Shown here: one piece after another, positions 1 through 5,260 of the stretch | Layout of the letters: every line of letters starts with the position of its first letter | Numbering within the stretch: the stretch's first letter is position 1 | DNA from: UBA3103 sp002365855 | Lineage (GTDB): Bacteria > Bacillota > Desulfotomaculia > Desulfotomaculales > Pelotomaculaceae | Direction: 5' to 3' | NCBI GenBank assembly: GCA_030627625.1 | Contig: DAOURR010000095.1 | Span: 1 to 5,835, forward strand | DNA: 5,835 nucleotides | Program-made: the position numbers and the translations under genes | The notes under the pieces: model-generated | The model's input: only the letters and a program-made list of their open reading frames with translations | Told to the model about the DNA's origin: nothing | The model's database searches: none

Positions 1-232
1 AACCCGGCTTTAATTGTTCTATCTTCGTGTCAGTCTCCACAGCTATACGGATTTTTACCTGTGTTTGTTCCCCTTGAGAAGTAGGGACAACCTCAGCGAT
101 GGGGGAAATATACTCGATCCGGCCCTCAAGGGACTCAGTAAGCAGAGAATTGTTGGTTATTTGTACTTTGTCTCCAACCGTCAACTGGGCGGCGTCAATC
201 TCATTAATCCCGGTTGTTTTTGCTAGCCTAAA
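1..232 (-). pseudogene. HlyD/MacA-type efflux periplasmic adaptor, internal fragment (runs off left edge)
   Basis: The minus strand is open from 232 down to the window edge, 77 codons, with no start codon at its right end. A TAA stop (233-235) lies just upstream in frame. The translation contains NEIDAAQLTVGDKVQI, then a stretch ending in KIEQLKPG. This resembles the beta-barrel part of HlyD/MacA/YknX-like membrane-fusion adaptors, which link an inner-membrane ABC or RND transporter to export across the envelope. The N-terminal anchor, the coiled coil and the lipoyl domain should lie to the right of 232, but none of them is there, because transposon DNA begins instead. I infer that the gene was split by insertion, or by a later rearrangement at the transposon edge. 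The C-terminal end lies outside the window. The family call is fairly safe. The broken status depends on the missing 5' part not being joined by some other route. Confidence 0.7.
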
Positions 233-252
233 TTAGCCAAAAGCTGATGGTA

Positions 253-281
253 TTGCCTGTCCGGAACTTGCCGATTATAAT
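253..281 (+). promoter_or_regulatory. Sigma-A-type promoter of the first transposon
   Basis: TTGCCT (253-258) and a perfect TATAAT (276-281) are separated by exactly 17 nt. Transcription would start near 288 and run through the hairpin leader into the zinc-finger, transposase and ATPase genes. The -10 box lies inside the left arm of a 13-bp inverted repeat (275-287), so anything that binds or folds that repeat could affect initiation. The other arm carries a mirrored TATAAT on the minus strand (377-382), but no good -35 box is found for it. Confidence 0.6.
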
Positions 282-383
282 GACCATATTACAAGCAGAA
301 AAGGAAAAGGATGTTTCCGTTGTGCGTGATCTGTCATCAGCAGACCACCAGAAACATCCCAACTAAATGCATGGTCATTATAA
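275..383. repeat. Nested inverted repeats in the leader of the first transposon
   Basis: The outer arms are a perfect 13-bp inverted repeat, TTATAATGACCAT (275-287) and ATGGTCATTATAA (371-383). Inside is a perfect 9-bp pair, GGATGTTTC (309-317) and GAAACATCC (351-359). Inside that is a small stem, GTG-A-TCTG (326-333) with CAGA-C-CAC (341-348), closing a 7-nt loop. Transcripts from the promoter at 253-281 would carry the two inner stems. The outer pair overlaps the -10 box and is more likely a DNA-level site, such as an operator or transposase site, or a remnant of a small inserted element. Confidence 0.65.
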
Positions 384-506
384 CAAATTACGAACTAATT
401 GAAAATCCCCTAACCGGTTTTTTCGGTCCGGTGTACAGACGTAATACCTTGCCCCTGTTGCGGATATGATCTCAAAGTAATCGGAAGTCGGAAGCGAAAA
501 TGCAAG

Positions 507-932
507 ATGACCGATAGCAATGCAAAGATCTTGATTATTCGCAGACTTCGTTGTTCCGATTGCCGTAAAATTCACCATGAATTACCGGACTGCCTAGTTC
601 CTTACAAACGCTATGCATCCGCTGACATCGAACGGGTACTCCTAAAGGCTGAGTCCCCGCCGGATTTAGCGGCAGATGAGGTGACGCTGTACCGGTTAAA
701 GAAATGGTTTTATGGCCTGCTACCTTATCTTATTGGGTGTCTAAATAGTATTGCTATCCGCCTGGGTCAAAATCCTGTGCAGGAGCCGTCCGTCCTGTCA
801 CAGTCTGTACACCAAATAATCGGGCATTACGTTAGGAGTGAGCCAGGCTGGCTGGCGAGAATTGTCCGTCCCATTGTAAATGCAAATTTATGGGCACATA
901 CCCGTTCTGTCTTCTTGTCCGCAAACACTTGA
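507..932 (+). CDS. DUF6431-type zinc-finger protein, transposon-encoded
   Basis: The product carries CSDC at residues 16-19 followed by HHELP and PYKRY, which I recognise as the HxxLPxxxxPYxxY signature of DUF6431-type proteins found next to transposase genes. Their function is unknown, and a nucleic-acid-binding zinc ribbon is likely. The C-terminal half is mostly helical in appearance and ends in a segment with GWLARIVRPIVN. ATG 507 is the first normal start in frame, but it is probably not the true N-terminus. The frame is open from 414, and codons 450-461 encode CPCC, the other half of the zinc site. No ATG, GTG or TTG occurs in frame between 414 and 507, and no good ribosome binding site precedes 507. 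Either initiation is unusual or a frameshift in the T6 run at 418-423 cut off the start. The stop lies 42 nt before the transposase start chosen here, which fits one operon. I am confident of the family, less so that the gene is functional. Confidence 0.7.
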   Translation: MTDSNAKILIIRRLRCSDCRKIHHELPDCLVPYKRYASADIERVLLKAESPPDLAADEVTLYRLKKWFYGLLPYLIGCLNSIAIRLGQNPVQEPSVLSQSVHQIIGHYVRSEPGWLARIVRPIVNANLWAHTRSVFLSANT

Positions 933-974
933 TCTAGACTTTTAATGAAGTCTAAGAAAGGAAGTGTTTTTGGG

Positions 975-2327
975 ATGAAAGATCAGAAAAAGGCGGAAGA
1001 AATCGCCGGCAACCGGGTTCAACTTATGCTGCCGCTGCTCGCGGACGGACTAGATCCGGCAAAAATGCGGGAACTCAGGAAAAATATTTGTGAAAAAGCC
1101 GGTATTTCCGAAAGAACCTTGCGTCGGTATCTGGAAAAATACCGTAGCCTTGGATTCGCCGGGTTAAAACCTAGAGGCAAGGGAAGACCCGAATCTGAAG
1201 CAATCGCTCCGGAACTTTTGGAACAGGCCATCCTTTTGCGCCGGGAAGTGCCCAGTCGCAGCATTACCCAGATTATTCAGATTCTGGAGTGGGAAGGCAA
1301 AGCATTGCCTGGGGAAATAAAACGATCCACCCTGCAGGAAAAACTTGCAGATCGGGGTTACAGTAGCCGTCAAATGCGGATATATACTGATTCAGGGGTA
1401 GCAACCCGAAGATTTCAGCAACGATACCGCAATCAATTAGTCCATTCGGACATAAAATACGGTCCATACCTGCCGATCGGCCCGGGGGGCGCGAAAAAAC
1501 AAGTGTTTCTAGCAACCTTCCTTGATGATGCCACCCGGTTTGTCCTGCATGGCGCATTTTATCCGACTTTAGACCAGGCAATTGTTGAAGACTGTTTCCG
1601 TAATGCCATTCAAAAACACGGTGCGCCGGAGGCAGTGTATTTTGACAATGGAAAACAGTACAAAACGAAATGGATGGCCAGGACTTGCTCCAAACTCGGG
1701 ATACGGCTGTTATACGCAAAGCCCTATTCGCCGGAAGCTACCGGTAAAGTAGAAAAATTCAACCAGACTGTCGATTCCTTCCTAAAAGAATCGGCCTTGG
1801 AAAAACCCAAAACCCTGGATCAGCTAAACGAGCTATTCCAGATTTGGCTCAGTGAATGTTACCAGAATAAATCGCACCATGCCCTGCAAAATAACCAGAG
1901 TCCTGAAGCAGCATTTAGAAGTGACAGCCATCCCCTGCGCTTTATTGGACCAGAAGTTTTAGCAAACGCCTTTTTACACTGTGAAACGCGTAAAGTAGAT
2001 AAATCAGGCTGTATTAACTTTATGAGCAAGAAATATGAAGTGGGTTTAAGCTTTATTGGATGTACCGTAGATGTTGTCTATGACCCGGCAGATATTACAG
2101 AACTTAGTATTGAATATAAAGGCTACGCCTCCTGGAAAGCCCGTGAACTAGTAATTGGCCGGCACGTTGGTAAACGCCCGGGCTTACCGGAGCACCTAGG
2201 GCTTAAACCAGCAGATTCCTCCAGATTATTAAGTGCCGCCACCTCCAAAAACAAAGAAAGACAGTGCCGCCAAAATCCCGCCATCTCCTTTCGCAATTTA
2301 GGAAAGGAGGACGGCAGCCTTGTTTGA
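975..2327 (+). CDS. TnsB/TniA/IstA-like DDE transposase with helix-turn-helix and integrase core
   Basis: With the start at 975 this is a 450-residue transposase. The N-terminal part has a helix-turn-helix (AGISERTLRRYLEKY, about residues 42-56) and a second DNA-binding region up to about 130. The integrase core follows, with catalytic D159 (in HSDIKY), D224 (in YFDNGKQY) and E260 (in GKVEKFNQ). Exactly 35 residues separate the second and third, a true D,D35E triad. A C-terminal domain (about 320-400) fits the Mu-type beta-barrel. It should bind the transposon ends and carry out the cutting and strand transfer, with the next gene's ATPase as partner. An ATG at 945 would add ten residues but has no ribosome binding site. 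ATG 975 follows AAGGAAG (958-964) by 10 nt, and MKDQKKAEEIA looks like the usual start of such proteins. The 3' end overlaps the ATPase gene by 8 nt. The gene appears intact. The exact family (Tn7-like versus IS21/IS481-like) is less certain than the enzyme class. Confidence 0.85.
   Translation: MKDQKKAEEIAGNRVQLMLPLLADGLDPAKMRELRKNICEKAGISERTLRRYLEKYRSLGFAGLKPRGKGRPESEAIAPELLEQAILLRREVPSRSITQIIQILEWEGKALPGEIKRSTLQEKLADRGYSSRQMRIYTDSGVATRRFQQRYRNQLVHSDIKYGPYLPIGPGGAKKQVFLATFLDDATRFVLHGAFYPTLDQAIVEDCFRNAIQKHGAPEAVYFDNGKQYKTKWMARTCSKLGIRLLYAKPYSPEATGKVEKFNQTVDSFLKESALEKPKTLDQLNELFQIWLSECYQNKSHHALQNNQSPEAAFRSDSHPLRFIGPEVLANAFLHCETRKVDKSGCINFMSKKYEVGLSFIGCTVDVVYDPADITELSIEYKGYASWKARELVIGRHVGKRPGLPEHLGLKPADSSRLLSAATSKNKERQCRQNPAISFRNLGKEDGSLV
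2303..2310 (+). promoter_or_regulatory. Ribosome binding site supporting the TTG start of the ATPase
   Basis: AAAGGAGG sits 9 nt before TTG 2320, inside the last codons of the transposase gene. This strong site decides in favour of the TTG start, since there is no ATG near by in frame. The start lies just ahead of the transposase stop, so translation of the two proteins is probably coupled. Confidence 0.8.
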
Positions 2328-3120
2328 ATCCTTTTATAACCTGACCGGGGTCCCCTTTTCCCGGGATATCCCCACCCAGGCTTTATATAAATCAGCAGTG
2401 TTAGAAGAAACCCTCGGCCGGCTGGAGTATGCAGCAGAACGCAGATGGTTTGCGGTGATTACCGGGGACTGCGGGACCGGCAAAACAACCACCATTCGTT
2501 GTTATGCCCAAATGCTAAATCCGGCCAGATTCAAGGTGCTCTATCTTTCAGATTCCAAACTTACCCCGCGCCATTTTTACAAGGGGCTTTTAGAGCAACT
2601 CGGGCATGAAGCAAAATTCTACCGGGGTGATGCCAAACGGCAGTTACACCGGGAAGTGGAACTGATGCAAGCGGTCCACCATCAACAGCCGGTGGTCGTT
2701 GTGGATGAAGCCCATCTTCTTGATAAAGAAATGCTGGAGGAAGTCCGGTTCCTTTTAAACATGAACATGGATGCCCAAAGCCCGATGGCACTCATTCTGG
2801 TAGGACAAACAGAACTCTGGGACCGGCTGCAGTTGCAATCTTACGCAGCGATACGCCAGCGAATTGATCTTCAGTGCAAACTGAACTATTATGACCGGTC
2901 TGAAGTGGGGGCTTATATAAATAGGCATTTGACTTATGCCGGGGCCACCCAGGATATTTTTTCCGACCAAGCCATTGATGACATCTTCCGTTTTTCCAGC
3001 GGTACCGCCAGATTGATCAATAAGGTATGTACTCATGCATTAATGTATGGCGCGCAAAACGGACACCGTATCATCGATGACCGGATGGTTAAACGGGTCA
3101 TTGAGGGGGAACTCTCATGA
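2320..3120 (+). CDS. ExeA/TnsC/TniB-like AAA+ ATPase, transposition partner
   Basis: This is a 266-residue AAA+ protein. The N-terminus (FYNLTGVPFSRDIPTQALY) is typical of ExeA-like ATPases. The Walker A motif is GDCGTGKTT (49-57, with K55), Walker B is VVVVDE (125-130), followed by AH. A sensor-1-like strand is LILVGQTE (158-165), likely arginine-finger residues lie in IRQRI (178-182), and GTARLINK (228-235) fits the sensor-2 region. In Tn7, Tn5053 and Mu the matching protein (TnsC, TniB, MuB) binds DNA with ATP, picks the target and activates the transposase. Its place directly behind the DDE gene supports the same role here. Translation starts at TTG, with overlaps of 8 nt with the gene before and 4 nt (ATGA) with the gene after. 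All ATPase motifs are intact. ExeA proper, a secretion ATPase, is the alternative by sequence alone but is ruled out by the neighbours and the short length. Confidence 0.88.
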   Translation: MFESFYNLTGVPFSRDIPTQALYKSAVLEETLGRLEYAAERRWFAVITGDCGTGKTTTIRCYAQMLNPARFKVLYLSDSKLTPRHFYKGLLEQLGHEAKFYRGDAKRQLHREVELMQAVHHQQPVVVVDEAHLLDKEMLEEVRFLLNMNMDAQSPMALILVGQTELWDRLQLQSYAAIRQRIDLQCKLNYYDRSEVGAYINRHLTYAGATQDIFSDQAIDDIFRFSSGTARLINKVCTHALMYGAQNGHRIIDDRMVKRVIEGELS

Positions 3121-3380
3121 ATCCTAAAACTTTAAGTCTAGAAGATTACTTCATTCGGACCAACTTTTATGACTTATTGCCTATAGCTACCCAAATAGCC
3201 AAGGATCTTAGCTATAGCCGGGAGGAGATGGTCGAAGCCATTTGTAAAGTCTACGATAAATACTGTCAGTTTCCACCCACTAAAAACAGAACAGCCTGGT
3301 TTAGGATGGTTTTCAAGGAAAAGTTGGGCGAGGCCAGAGGCGATCTTCTCAGTATCGGGTGTGAACATTTATCTGTGTAA
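3117..3380 (+). CDS. Small fourth protein of the transposon, unknown function, 3' end cut by IS256 element
   Basis: An 87-residue soluble, charged protein is encoded. Its start is well supported: GAGGGGGA (3103-3110) lies 6 nt upstream and the ATG overlaps the ATPase stop as ATGA, so it is translated with the ATPase. It is rich in predicted helix, with a recognisable stretch KNRTAWFRMVFKEKLGEARG near residues 56-75. I have a weak memory of similar small ORFs behind ExeA-like ATPases in related elements, but no function is known to me. It sits where TniQ or TnsD would be expected in Tn5053 or Tn7, yet shows none of their features. The last two codons (GTG TAA) lie in the IS256 inverted repeat that starts at 3375, so the native C-terminus may have been longer. 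I am confident that it is translated and unsure what it does. Confidence 0.65.
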   Translation: MNPKTLSLEDYFIRTNFYDLLPIATQIAKDLSYSREEMVEAICKVYDKYCQFPPTKNRTAWFRMVFKEKLGEARGDLLSIGCEHLSV

Positions 3381-3462
3381 ATGGAATAACCATCCAAAAG
3401 TTTGACCATAATAGTACTGCAGCATAAATTGGGCAACACTGAGGAGTGCCCCTACGCTTGCT

Positions 3463-3599
3463 GCGGCTTAAACGGTGAAACGGTGGGCTATAAGTCTGCC
3501 GTTTTCCACTTCACTGGCAAACCCTAGCGGGTAAACCAATAAACAATGGAAACCCAAACATAATATAACCACTTCACCGGTAAGCCCGTGCGGAAAACC
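3463..3599. repeat. Degenerate repeat cluster in the noncoding tail of the IS element
   Basis: Two imperfect direct copies of about 31 bp occur at 3506-3537 and 3569-3599, both starting CCACTTCAC and both carrying GG, AA, CCC and GCGG in register. A third, inverted and looser copy lies at 3463-3486 (GCGGCTTAAACGGTGAA...GG). Smaller stems add to the structure: AAACGG (3478-3483) with CCGTTT (3499-3504), and GGGC...CACT (3431-3440) with AGTGCCC (3445-3451). No gene is apparent on the plus strand. A minus-strand frame is open from 3628 to 3369 except for one TAA at 3468-3470. The role is unknown. It may be a structured RNA, a protein-binding array or a decayed small gene. Confidence 0.45.
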
Positions 3600-3607
3600 T
3601 CGGGAGT

Positions 3608-3626
3608 TTGAGGGCAGAGCCCTCAA
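3608..3626 (-). terminator. Hairpin just behind the IS256 transposase gene, weak terminator candidate
   Basis: TTGAGGGC (3608-3615) and GCCCTCAA (3619-3626) form a perfect 8-bp stem with a 3-nt loop, starting 4 nt after the transposase stop on the minus strand. The position and GC-rich stem fit a terminator. The minus strand continues ACTCCCGAGG, without a T-run, so it is not a classical Rho-independent site. It may instead stabilise the mRNA end. Confidence 0.35.
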
Positions 3627-3630
3627 GGCC

Positions 3631-4857
3631 TCATGCCACTAACCTGTCTGCAAAGAATATCATAATTTGGCTATACGCCATTGCCCAGTCTCTTGATGGC
3701 TGTGTCCACTTCTTTGTGATTTCCCTGGCTGACAGGAACACCACTTTCCGGATTGAATCATCAGTGGGGAAAATGGATTTCGTCTTCGTGAATTTTCGCA
3801 CCATACGATGGTATGCCTCAACCACATTTGTCGTATAAACCAAATGTCGTATCTGTTCAGGATAATTGAAAAACGTGGTGAGTTCTGCCCAGTTAGCATC
3901 CCAGGATCGCATAATGGACGGATACTTACTATCCCATTTTTCCCTGAATTCCTCTTTGGCATACTCTGCATCGTCTAAATTTACTGCACCGTAGATTTTT
4001 TTAAGGTCAACGCAGATTGCTTTTCGATCCTTATATTGTACGAATTTGGTGGAGTTACGGATCTGATGAACTATGCATAGCTGTTGCTTGGTCTTTGGGA
4101 AAACTGCATTTATGGCGTCACCAAGTCCTTTTAAGTTGTCATGACAGGCGATGAAGATGTCTTGCACACCGCGCTTTTTCAGGTCGGAACAGATGGATGC
4201 GTAAAAGCTGGCGCTTTCATTCTCGCTGATCCAGATGCCCAGGATGTCTTTTTGGCCGCTCATATCAATGCCTAGCACTGAGTAGATGCATTTGTTGATG
4301 ATCTGACTGTCCTTGCGGCTTTTAAACACGATCCCGTCAAAGTAGATGATCGGGTAAATCGACTCCAGCGGCCGATTCTGCCACTCGTTCACTTCCGGGA
4401 GGATTTTATCTGTTATCTTAGAAATCAAAGCCTGCGATATTTCTGCCCCGTAAATCTCCCGTAGATTATCCTCAATGTCGCGCTGGCTCATTCCTTTTGA
4501 ATACATCGCCATGATTTTATGTTCGATTTCATCTGTCCTGGTCTGCCTCTTTTCGAGGATTTTAGGCTCAAACTCTCCGTTGCGGTCACGGGGCACGGCA
4601 ATTTCACTCTCGCCGTAATCGCTGATGATGGTCTTTCGGTTATACCCATTGCGGGAATTCCCAGTGTTGTTTCCTTCGGTGCTGTGCTTTTCGTATCCCA
4701 AATGATTTTCCATTTCGGCTTCCAGCATCTGCTCAATTGTTCCCGCAAAAAGGCGTTTTAGCTTCGACTGAATGTCACCCGTGCTTTGGCAGTCCTGCAT
4801 TAAAAGGCTCACTAATTCCATTTCCTTGTCCGTAAGAATGTTTTTTGACTGTCTCAT
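3631..4857 (-). CDS. IS256-family transposase
   Basis: This is a 408-residue transposase, full length for the IS256 family (about 390-410). It carries out DDE cutting and joining of the IS ends, usually by a copy-out, paste-in circle route. With the start at 4857 the catalytic residues are D174 (YFDGIVF), D240 (ACHDNLKG) and E347 (NVVEAYHR). The spacings of 65 and 106 intervening residues are close to those of IS256 itself, leaving room for the helical insertion before the glutamate. The family's C-x2-H signature is present as CIVH (261-264). The N-terminal region includes the typical EMENHLGYEKH and NSRNGY stretches. An ATG at 4870-4872 would add five residues, but GGAGG (4866-4870) lies inside that extension and 8 nt before ATG 4855-4857, so the later start is preferred. 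No frameshift or missing motif is seen, so the element should be active if its ends are intact. Confidence 0.93.
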   Translation of the reverse strand: MRQSKNILTDKEMELVSLLMQDCQSTGDIQSKLKRLFAGTIEQMLEAEMENHLGYEKHSTEGNNTGNSRNGYNRKTIISDYGESEIAVPRDRNGEFEPKILEKRQTRTDEIEHKIMAMYSKGMSQRDIEDNLREIYGAEISQALISKITDKILPEVNEWQNRPLESIYPIIYFDGIVFKSRKDSQIINKCIYSVLGIDMSGQKDILGIWISENESASFYASICSDLKKRGVQDIFIACHDNLKGLGDAINAVFPKTKQQLCIVHQIRNSTKFVQYKDRKAICVDLKKIYGAVNLDDAEYAKEEFREKWDSKYPSIMRSWDANWAELTTFFNYPEQIRHLVYTTNVVEAYHRMVRKFTKTKSIFPTDDSIRKVVFLSAREITKKWTQPSRDWAMAYSQIMIFFADRLVA

Positions 4858-4865
4858 TTTAATAA

Positions 4866-4870
4866 CCTCC
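4866..4870 (-). promoter_or_regulatory. Ribosome binding site that fixes the IS256 transposase start
   Basis: GGAGG on the minus strand (CCTCC at 4866-4870) stands 8 nt before ATG 4857. The upstream ATG at 4872 overlaps this site and has no ribosome binding site of its own, so the site argues for the shorter protein. Confidence 0.75.
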
Positions 4871-4905
4871 ATTTTGTTTTATATGGAGATTATTGCCATT
4901 TACAC

Positions 4906-5128
4906 GGGTTCTTAATCAGCCTCATTCGTTTTACTGTAGTACGCCGATTTGTTTTTCCTTGTCATAGCATAAAAACCGCAAATTATATTTGCCGCTATGT
5001 CCTTCCGTCCGATAACACCCTGTCGTAAAAACCGGCACATCATCACCGGTTTCTCCCGCAACTCCAATCCTTACTATTCCAAATTAGTAACTTGTCCGTC
5101 CGTCTGTCAGATCCTATACCACCGGCTA
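4906..5128. other. Noncoding spacer between IS256 element and second transposon, with short direct repeats
   Basis: No credible gene is seen on either strand. TGTCATAGCATAAAAACCG (4960-4978) and TGTCGTAAAAACCG (5021-5034) share TGTC and TAAAAACCG with a 5-nt length difference, 61 nt apart. Between them lies GCAAAT-TAT-ATTTGC (4978-4992), a small palindrome. TGTCC-rich stretches also recur (4999-5010 and 5093-5107). Multiple short transposase-binding sites near an end are usual in Tn7-like elements, so this may be the end region of the second transposon or what is left of the right end of the first. That is inference. Confidence 0.35.
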
Positions 5129-5157
5129 TTGACCTGTTGCTTCTTTCCCTTTATTAT
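5129..5157 (+). promoter_or_regulatory. Sigma-A-type promoter of the second zinc-finger gene
   Basis: TTGACC (5129-5134) and TATTAT (5152-5157) are separated by 17 nt, each one or two bases from consensus. A start near 5164 would give a leader of about 97 nt before ATG 5261, almost all of it occupied by two hairpins. The layout parallels the promoter and hairpin leader of the first transposon. Confidence 0.55.
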
Positions 5158-5170
5158 TAGAAAAACAAAA

Positions 5171-5219
5171 AAAGAGAAAGAGCCCGTTATGCTTGCGCCG
5201 CCTAACGCTCTTTCTCTTT
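5171..5219. repeat. Long perfect hairpin in the leader; terminator-like on the minus strand
   Basis: AAAGAGAAAGAGC (5171-5183) and GCTCTTTCTCTTT (5207-5219) pair over 13 bp, and GTTA (5186-5189) with TAAC (5203-5206) extend the stem after a 2-nt bulge. The plus strand has no T-run after it, so it should not end plus-strand transcripts. The minus strand continues with TTTTGTTTTTCTAAT, a good Rho-independent signal for leftward transcripts. In the rightward transcript it would form a strong 5' leader hairpin ahead of the zinc-finger gene. Confidence 0.65.
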
Positions 5220-5226
5220 CCGCAGC

Positions 5227-5246
5227 CTTATGCTTAAAAGCATAAG
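5227..5246. repeat. Short perfect hairpin just before the second zinc-finger gene
   Basis: CTTATGCTT (5227-5235) and AAGCATAAG (5238-5246) are perfect inverted copies with only AA between them, so the usable stem is about 8 bp. It ends 14 nt before ATG 5261, where a ribosome binding site would normally be, and may influence initiation. The core TTATGCTT also occurs in the loop of the preceding hairpin (5188-5195). Confidence 0.6.
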
Positions 5247-5260
5247 ACACCTCTAAAATT

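Larger units (their letters stand above)
233..3374 (+). mobile_element. Tn7/Tn5053/Mu-like transposon module (zinc finger, D,D35E transposase, AAA+ ATPase, small ORF)
   Basis: Four plus-strand genes lie close together between a broken adaptor gene on the left and an IS256-type end on the right. The core pair is a DDE transposase of the TnsB/TniA/MuA/IstA type and an ATPase of the TnsC/TniB/ExeA type, the usual sign of an element that uses an ATP-dependent target selector. There is no TnsA-like endonuclease gene, so if this absence is real, cointegrate-forming transposition would be expected. There is no recognisable TniQ/TnsD either. The left limit is set by where the adaptor homology ends. 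The right limit is set by the start of the IS256 inverted repeat, so the true right end may lie beyond the IS or be lost. I could not identify a matching pair of terminal repeats or a target duplication, so the boundaries are approximate. Confidence 0.6.
3375..4905 (-). mobile_element. IS256-family insertion sequence, complete transposase
   Basis: GTGTAAATGG at 3375-3384 is matched by CCATTTACAC at 4896-4905 as an inverted repeat. It continues inward as AATAA with one extra base on the right side. The two ends frame an intact IS256-type transposase gene on the minus strand. The resulting length of about 1.53 kb is near the upper part of the family range, owing to about 250 bp behind the gene. 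Both flanks also have TGA 13 nt outside the shared GTGTAAATGG, so the true repeat could reach further out. I see no convincing 8-9 bp target duplication, which suggests either a wrong exact boundary or a later rearrangement. The insertion falls at the 3' end of the small ORF of the first transposon. Confidence 0.7.

Noticed and set aside
14..226. Plus-strand open frame of 70 codons
   Set aside because: It lies opposite the HlyD-like frame, whose translation has recognisable family motifs. The plus-strand product has none and no ribosome binding site.
378..578. Minus-strand open frame of 66 codons
   Set aside because: It is antisense to the zinc-finger coding region including the CPCC and CSDC codons, and has no family features or ribosome binding site.
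3463..3599. CRISPR-like array
   Set aside because: There are only two direct copies plus one inverted, with several mismatches and no regular spacers, and no cas genes are present.
3360..4925. Target duplication of the IS256-type element
   Set aside because: The bases outside the inverted repeats (ATTTATCT on the left, GGGTTCTT on the right) do not match at 8 or 9 bp.
230..5087. AAATTAG at 230-236 and 5081-5087 as a target duplication of the first transposon
   Set aside because: Joining the two flanks does not restore the adaptor frame, because a TAA remains, and a 7-mer match is expected by chance at this distance.
4997..5245. Plus-strand open frame of 82 codons before the second zinc-finger gene
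   Set aside because: It runs through the promoter and both hairpins, has odd composition and no ribosome binding site.
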